Position numbers and translations under genes: made by a program. Positions 60,144-64,000 of a stretch of DNA of 64,000 bases are shown one piece after another. The notes under the pieces were generated by a model that worked only from the letters and a program-made list of their open reading frames with translations, had not been told where the DNA came from and did not search any database. Numbering within the stretch: position 1 is the first letter of the stretch; every line of letters starts with the position of its first letter. Origin of the DNA: MGML01 sp034416335 (GTDB taxonomy: Bacteria > Chloroflexota > Dehalococcoidia > Dehalococcoidales > UBA2162). Where the stretch lies: positions 1 through 64,000 of the forward strand of contig DAOULV010000003.1 of the NCBI GenBank assembly GCA_034416335.1, read 5' to 3'.

Positions 60144-62228
60144 TTACAGCTTCTTCCTCTTGTTGGAAATGTAGTCCACAAGCATATATTCTCCCAGCCT
60201 GTCAGGACTGGTGTAGAAGACCCTCCCCTTGTTGAGACGTGCCATGCGTACTACGAATTCACCTTGAAAATCGGCCCTTAATCCCCTGCCGCGTCCCGTC
60301 CGGAAACCACGCCTGAATCCACTTCCGAAAGGGTCGCCTTCCAGCATAAATGTATTGATGGTAATCTTTTTCCTGGTGCAGAAACTTACCTCTCTGAGTG
60401 TCATTTGCAGTGTGCGGCTTGAGGGCGGGACCTGGAAATAAAGCTGTTTCCCCTCGAAGTGTGCGGTAGGTTCGCCATCCGATACAAGGATTATCTGCTT
60501 ATTACTGCTTCTTTGTTTATCCAGCAGCTTCCGTGCAACATAAAGACCGTGCTGGAGATTGGTATAAGGATCGAATTCATCCCACGTCATACAGGTCAGG
60601 TCTTCCTTTTTTAACTCCCTGGCATAACTCGAAAAACCTACTATCCGCAGGCTGTCCTTCGGGTATTGACTCCTGATGAGCCCGTCGAGTGCCAGCGTTA
60701 CTCTTTTAGCCGCTTCGAAATTGCCGCGCATCGGCATTGAAAGACTCATATCGAGCAGCAGAACGGTAGCCGATCTTGTCGCTTCCTCCATCCGGTATAT
60801 TTCAAAATCGTCCGGGCTCAACCTGACGGGAGGTTTCTCCGGCTTTCGTTGAATGGAATTCATAATCGTCTTCTGGAGATGGAGATTAAAATCGTCGCCG
60901 AACTCGTAAGGTTTGGTCTCCTCTGTTCTCTCCCCTCCACTGCCGCGGACGTTAAGTCTATGTCCTCCGATACGATCTTTCTTCAACTGGTCGAATATGT
61001 CCTGAAGAGCCTGCTGGCCTATCTTTCTCATTCCGCGTGGTGTGAGTTCATATTTATCGCCTTCCAGGCGTATATATCCGGCTTCTTCGAGGGCTTTCGT
61101 GATATTTTTCAACTGGTCGAGGTCGTCAGCCGCTTCATCACCCAGCAGTTCTTTAACCAGTTTTTCGTCGACATTATCGATGGTTCGGTCGAAACGCGAA
61201 TCTCTCAGTTGTGATTCCAGACGGTCCATCTTCTGGAGTTCTTCCATCAGGTTTAGGGCTTCATTGTAAGATATAGATTCATCTCCCGAGAACGGGTATT
61301 GCTGCTGAAGTCTGTCACTGGGGTAAAGCCTTTCCATGTACGCCGAAAGTTTAGCCAGTTCGAACTGGGTCGAATCATCTATCATCGACTCCAGCAAATT
61401 CTGCAGCTCAGCCCTGTCTTCCGGTGATAAGCTGTTCATCAGCGACTGTGCCTGGGCAATCTGCTGCTGCATGCGCTCTATCAGTTCATCCAGATTACGG
61501 GGCGGATTCGGTCCGAAAAAGTCTCCGAACTCCCGCATAAAACTCTCGAAATCCGGTTCTTCGCCCTTCATCCTCTGTTCGAGCATCTGGTTCAGGGCTT
61601 CCACCATATGCCGCATTCTGGCAAGAGTTTCGGGGTCGAGATTCTTTATCTGGTTCACCAGGTCGCGTCCGAACGACTGCATGGCATGCTTTTTCAGCAT
61701 ATCCAGCAGTTCCTTGAACTGCTGGCGTGCATCTTCGTCGATAAAATCGTAATCGGTTAATTCTTTAATCCGCCCACCAGTGTCGGGCGGTAAAGAATCG
61801 AGTTTCTTCAGGTTCTGTTCAGCCCTATCTTCCAGCGTTTTAAGCAGTCTTTGCCGTACCTCCGGCTCAAGTTCTTTGTACTCATCGTCAGCCTTATTTC
61901 TGGCATCATCCAGTTTATTAGCTATACCCTCTCGCTCGGTCTTAATGATGTTTTCGAGTTTTTCACGGATGTCATTCATCACCGAGTCAAGGTTATATTT
62001 GCCGAGTTGTTCCTGTTTTTTCTGCCGGAGTTTGTCGACGAGTTCCTGGATACTTGGCATCCGCCTCCCCTGCCCGTCCCTGAGTCCCCTCTGCTGCATA
62101 AGACGCAGCGAATAAGACAGGTCACCGTAAGACATCAGGTTCCTGCCCAGCTCATCCATCAGGTTATCGGCACTTAACTCGCCCGGCTCCTGGCTGCCGT
62201 CCCATTCAGAATACCGGAAAACGTTCAC
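60144..62228 (-). CDS. VWA-domain protein (CoxE/BchD-like partner of an AAA+ ATPase)
   Basis: 694 aa. The N-terminal 450 residues are long charged helices (VRQRLLKTLEDRAEQNLKKLD, MRHMVEALNQMLEQRMKGEE). A von Willebrand A domain begins near residue 485 with the MIDAS motif LLLDMSLSMPMRGN (DxSxS), and continues with LRIVGFSSYARELKKED and ILVSDGEPTAHF. Paired with the AAA+ gene that ends 1 nt upstream, like Mg-chelatase-type ATPase-VWA pairs that remodel or metallate proteins. Target unknown. Confidence 0.88.
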   Translation of the reverse strand: MNVFRYSEWDGSQEPGELSADNLMDELGRNLMSYGDLSYSLRLMQQRGLRDGQGRRMPSIQELVDKLRQKKQEQLGKYNLDSVMNDIREKLENIIKTEREGIANKLDDARNKADDEYKELEPEVRQRLLKTLEDRAEQNLKKLDSLPPDTGGRIKELTDYDFIDEDARQQFKELLDMLKKHAMQSFGRDLVNQIKNLDPETLARMRHMVEALNQMLEQRMKGEEPDFESFMREFGDFFGPNPPRNLDELIERMQQQIAQAQSLMNSLSPEDRAELQNLLESMIDDSTQFELAKLSAYMERLYPSDRLQQQYPFSGDESISYNEALNLMEELQKMDRLESQLRDSRFDRTIDNVDEKLVKELLGDEAADDLDQLKNITKALEEAGYIRLEGDKYELTPRGMRKIGQQALQDIFDQLKKDRIGGHRLNVRGSGGERTEETKPYEFGDDFNLHLQKTIMNSIQRKPEKPPVRLSPDDFEIYRMEEATRSATVLLLDMSLSMPMRGNFEAAKRVTLALDGLIRSQYPKDSLRIVGFSSYARELKKEDLTCMTWDEFDPYTNLQHGLYVARKLLDKQRSSNKQIILVSDGEPTAHFEGKQLYFQVPPSSRTLQMTLREVSFCTRKKITINTFMLEGDPFGSGFRRGFRTGRGRGLRADFQGEFVVRMARLNKGRVFYTSPDRLGEYMLVDYISNKRKKL

Positions 62229-62229
62229 G

Positions 62230-63633
62230 CTACTGCCTGTATACCGTCTTGCCGCCGCTCCTGGACTTGTTTAGCCTTTTGTTGATATGAAGTCCTTCCA
62301 GTACAAACTCAATCGCAGCAGCGACTATTTCAGGTTTCTCCGAGTCCGTAACTATCTTCAGCACGTCGGTAAATCCTATCATTTCCTTGATATTACCGAT
62401 GTACGACTTCGCACTCATCGTATCCGATACTTCGACGCTGAAACCACCGGTGAACTGGATGATTATATCTTCGAGCTCATCCACCATAAAATAGCGATTG
62501 AAAACACTCAGAACGGCTTTTCTTATCAGGTCGTTTATTATTTTTTCCTCTCTGGTATCCTCGAAACTCTCCAGTTCTATCTTTCCGCTGGTCGATGCCA
62601 GTATATAAGGAAGGTCGCTGATACGGGGAACAGCTAATTTTTCATTTGCCGTAATCGCACGTCTGATAGAGTTACTTATCACGGTCTCATAATTAGCAAT
62701 GGAAGTCCTTACACTGACCCCGGAACGCTGATTTATATCCGGACTCGAACGGGCCAGGTGGGTAATCTCAGCAATTATTTCCTTCATATAGTCAGGAACG
62801 TAGACCTCGAAATCATCCTCTTCGAACTTCTTCCGCTCCGCTTCCACGATAGTTATTTCATCCTCTGCGGTAACCGGATAATGTGTCCTTATCTGAGCGC
62901 CGTACCTGTCTTTCAACGGAGTTATAATTCTGCCGCGGTTCGTATAGTCCTCCGGATTGGCGCTGGATACCAGCATAATATCGAGAGGAAGCCTGACGCG
63001 GTACCCTCTGATCTGGACGTCTCTCTCCTCCATCAGGTTAAATAGTCCTACCTGCAGTCTTTCGGTAAGGTCCGGTAACTCGTTGATACAGAAAATGCCC
63101 CGGTTTGTCCTCGGTATTAGTCCGTAGTATATCGTTAGCTCATCCGAAAGATACCTGCCTTCGGCTACTTTTATCGGATCCACATCGCCTATAAGGTCGG
63201 CAATGGAAATATCGGGGGTAGCCAGCTTCTCTCCATACCGTTCTTCACGCGGGAGCCAGTCGATTTCAACATCATCGCCTTTCTCCGCTATCTTTTCATG
63301 GCAGGCTCTGCATATCGGTGAGAACGGGTCATCGTTTATTTCACAGCCCTTTATCACCGGGACTTCCTCATCGAGGAGGCTGACAAGGGCACGCATTATC
63401 CTGGACTTGGCCTGCCCTCTCTCACCGAGGAATATAATATCCTGTCCGGATATTATCGCGTTCAGAATCTGGGGGATTACCGTATTATCGAAACCGATAA
63501 TCCCCGGGAAGAGATTATCCTTCTTCTTGATCATCTCAATCAGGTTACGCCTCATTTCTTTCCTGATGGACTGGCTTTTGTAACCTGAAGATTTCAGTTC
63601 ACCGATTGTCGCTGGTCTTTTCTTTTTAGCCAT
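62230..63633 (-). CDS. Mg-chelatase-like AAA+ ATPase
   Basis: 467 aa. IIFLGERGQAKSRIMRAL (Walker A), NRGIFCINELPDLTERLQVGLFNLMEERDVQIRGYRVRLPLDIMLVSSANPEDYTNRGRIITPLKDRYGAQIRTHYP (Walker B to sensor 1 and Arg finger) fit the BchI/MoxR helix-2-insert group. CEINDDPFSPICRACHEKIAE has CxxC near residue 110 that could bind zinc. Co-transcribed with the VWA gene. Confidence 0.9.
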   Translation of the reverse strand: MAKKKRPATIGELKSSGYKSQSIRKEMRRNLIEMIKKKDNLFPGIIGFDNTVIPQILNAIISGQDIIFLGERGQAKSRIMRALVSLLDEEVPVIKGCEINDDPFSPICRACHEKIAEKGDDVEIDWLPREERYGEKLATPDISIADLIGDVDPIKVAEGRYLSDELTIYYGLIPRTNRGIFCINELPDLTERLQVGLFNLMEERDVQIRGYRVRLPLDIMLVSSANPEDYTNRGRIITPLKDRYGAQIRTHYPVTAEDEITIVEAERKKFEEDDFEVYVPDYMKEIIAEITHLARSSPDINQRSGVSVRTSIANYETVISNSIRRAITANEKLAVPRISDLPYILASTSGKIELESFEDTREEKIINDLIRKAVLSVFNRYFMVDELEDIIIQFTGGFSVEVSDTMSAKSYIGNIKEMIGFTDVLKIVTDSEKPEIVAAAIEFVLEGLHINKRLNKSRSGGKTVYRQ

Positions 63634-63823
63634 ACTACCTCACACACTTCTATATTTTGCTGCAGACTATATATTGATTTTACCACAGTGCAGATTCGAC
63701 ATTAAAATAATCGGATTGCCGTTATGTATCTGTCTTTTTGCTTTGTTTATTTATGAGTGTTATAATATCTGCGTATGAACTGGATTATGTCCAGTTCAAT
63801 TTTTTTATGGGCGGTGAGAGTAT

Positions 63824-64000
63824 ATGGCAGAACCTCAAATAGGTGATGAAGTTCTGGACAAGAATGGCAAGTCGCTGGGTAAAATCGACTATCTTATACG
63901 CGACACATGGAGCGGAGATATAAAGAAGTACATTATATACCAGCAGCTTCCGGACGAGGATATATCTTTCTCACCCGAAGATATTTCAGAGATAACCGAT
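63824..64000 (+). CDS. PRC-barrel-like protein (partial)
   Basis: The gene runs off the window end. EPQIGDEVLDKNGKSLGKIDYLIRDTWSGDIKKYII, continuing to FSPEDISEI, resembles the PRC-barrel/DUF2171 core, small beta-barrel proteins of varied function. GGTGAGAG precedes ATG 63824. Only 59 residues are visible. Confidence 0.62.
   Translation, partial: MAEPQIGDEVLDKNGKSLGKIDYLIRDTWSGDIKKYIIYQQLPDEDISFSPEDISEITD

Overview
The window looks like a bacterial chromosome segment, most likely from a Chloroflexota lineage near Dehalococcoidia. That placement is an inference from gene content and protein style; no rRNA or other decisive marker lies in the window. Base composition is near 50% GC, genes are densely packed on both strands, Shine-Dalgarno sites are mostly clear, and all three tRNAs carry an encoded CCA end. 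Many genes are housekeeping (rnc, mfd, proB, proA, rph, tilS, tsaD, pepA, hom). Several dispersed palindromic repeat families sit between genes.

Layout. 1-300: the end of an enolase-superfamily gene interrupted by an in-frame TAA, then palindromic repeats. 300-7290: mostly minus-strand genes, read MarR, flavin-binding PPOX protein, YdeI-like protein, ferredoxin, cupin, alpha/alpha-toroid protein, a second toroid-like protein, a BtrH-like protein and a radical SAM enzyme. The last toroid-like gene and the BtrH-like gene each stay open through a single in-frame UGA. 7.3-19.7 kb: small membrane proteins and lipoproteins, isochorismatase-like hydrolase, methyltransferase, amtB, histidine phosphatase, tRNA-Gln, two SnoaL-like proteins, a 3-hydroxyisobutyrate-dehydrogenase-like enzyme, ferredoxin-nitroreductase, rnc and acylphosphatase. 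19.7-30.7 kb: DUF362, MBL hydrolase, pepA, alpha/beta hydrolase, a PadR/permease-prefix pair, an acyl-CoA ligase next to an ATP-grasp protein, mscS, corA and hicBA. 30.7-46.9 kb: mfd, proB, a DNA methyltransferase, a CCG-domain Fe-S/FAD dehydrogenase pair, proA, rph, tilS, DUF2344 and two tandem CNNM/CBS proteins. 47-64 kb: M42 peptidase, tsaD, DUF2851 with an XRE regulator, a TIG-repeat surface protein, hom, an orphan terminase pair, zinc-ribbon and RNase H genes, tRNA-Phe and tRNA-Gly, PAC2, an HTH regulator with a phased repeat array, a VWA/AAA+ pair and a partial PRC-barrel-like gene.

The most interesting signal is at 1917-3622. In two adjacent genes the reading frame continues far past one UGA (195 codons without a stop in the first, 100 in the second). 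The UGA falls where a cysteine would make sense: before a PSGPTAW motif in one, and directly before Cys-Gly-Lys-Cys in the other. The first UGA is followed by a perfect 7-bp hairpin with a G-rich loop at the spacing expected of a bacterial SECIS. These are candidate selenoproteins of families not usually listed as such, encoded beside a radical SAM enzyme. UGA is an ordinary stop elsewhere in the window, so a general code change is excluded.

Regulatory architecture is visible in several places. A near-identical palindromic operator lies inside the promoters of both the XRE gene and the neighbouring DUF2851 gene. Palindromes overlap the marR and hicBA promoters. Five TATGAAA-like boxes occur on an exact 10-bp register upstream of the HTH gene at 59609.
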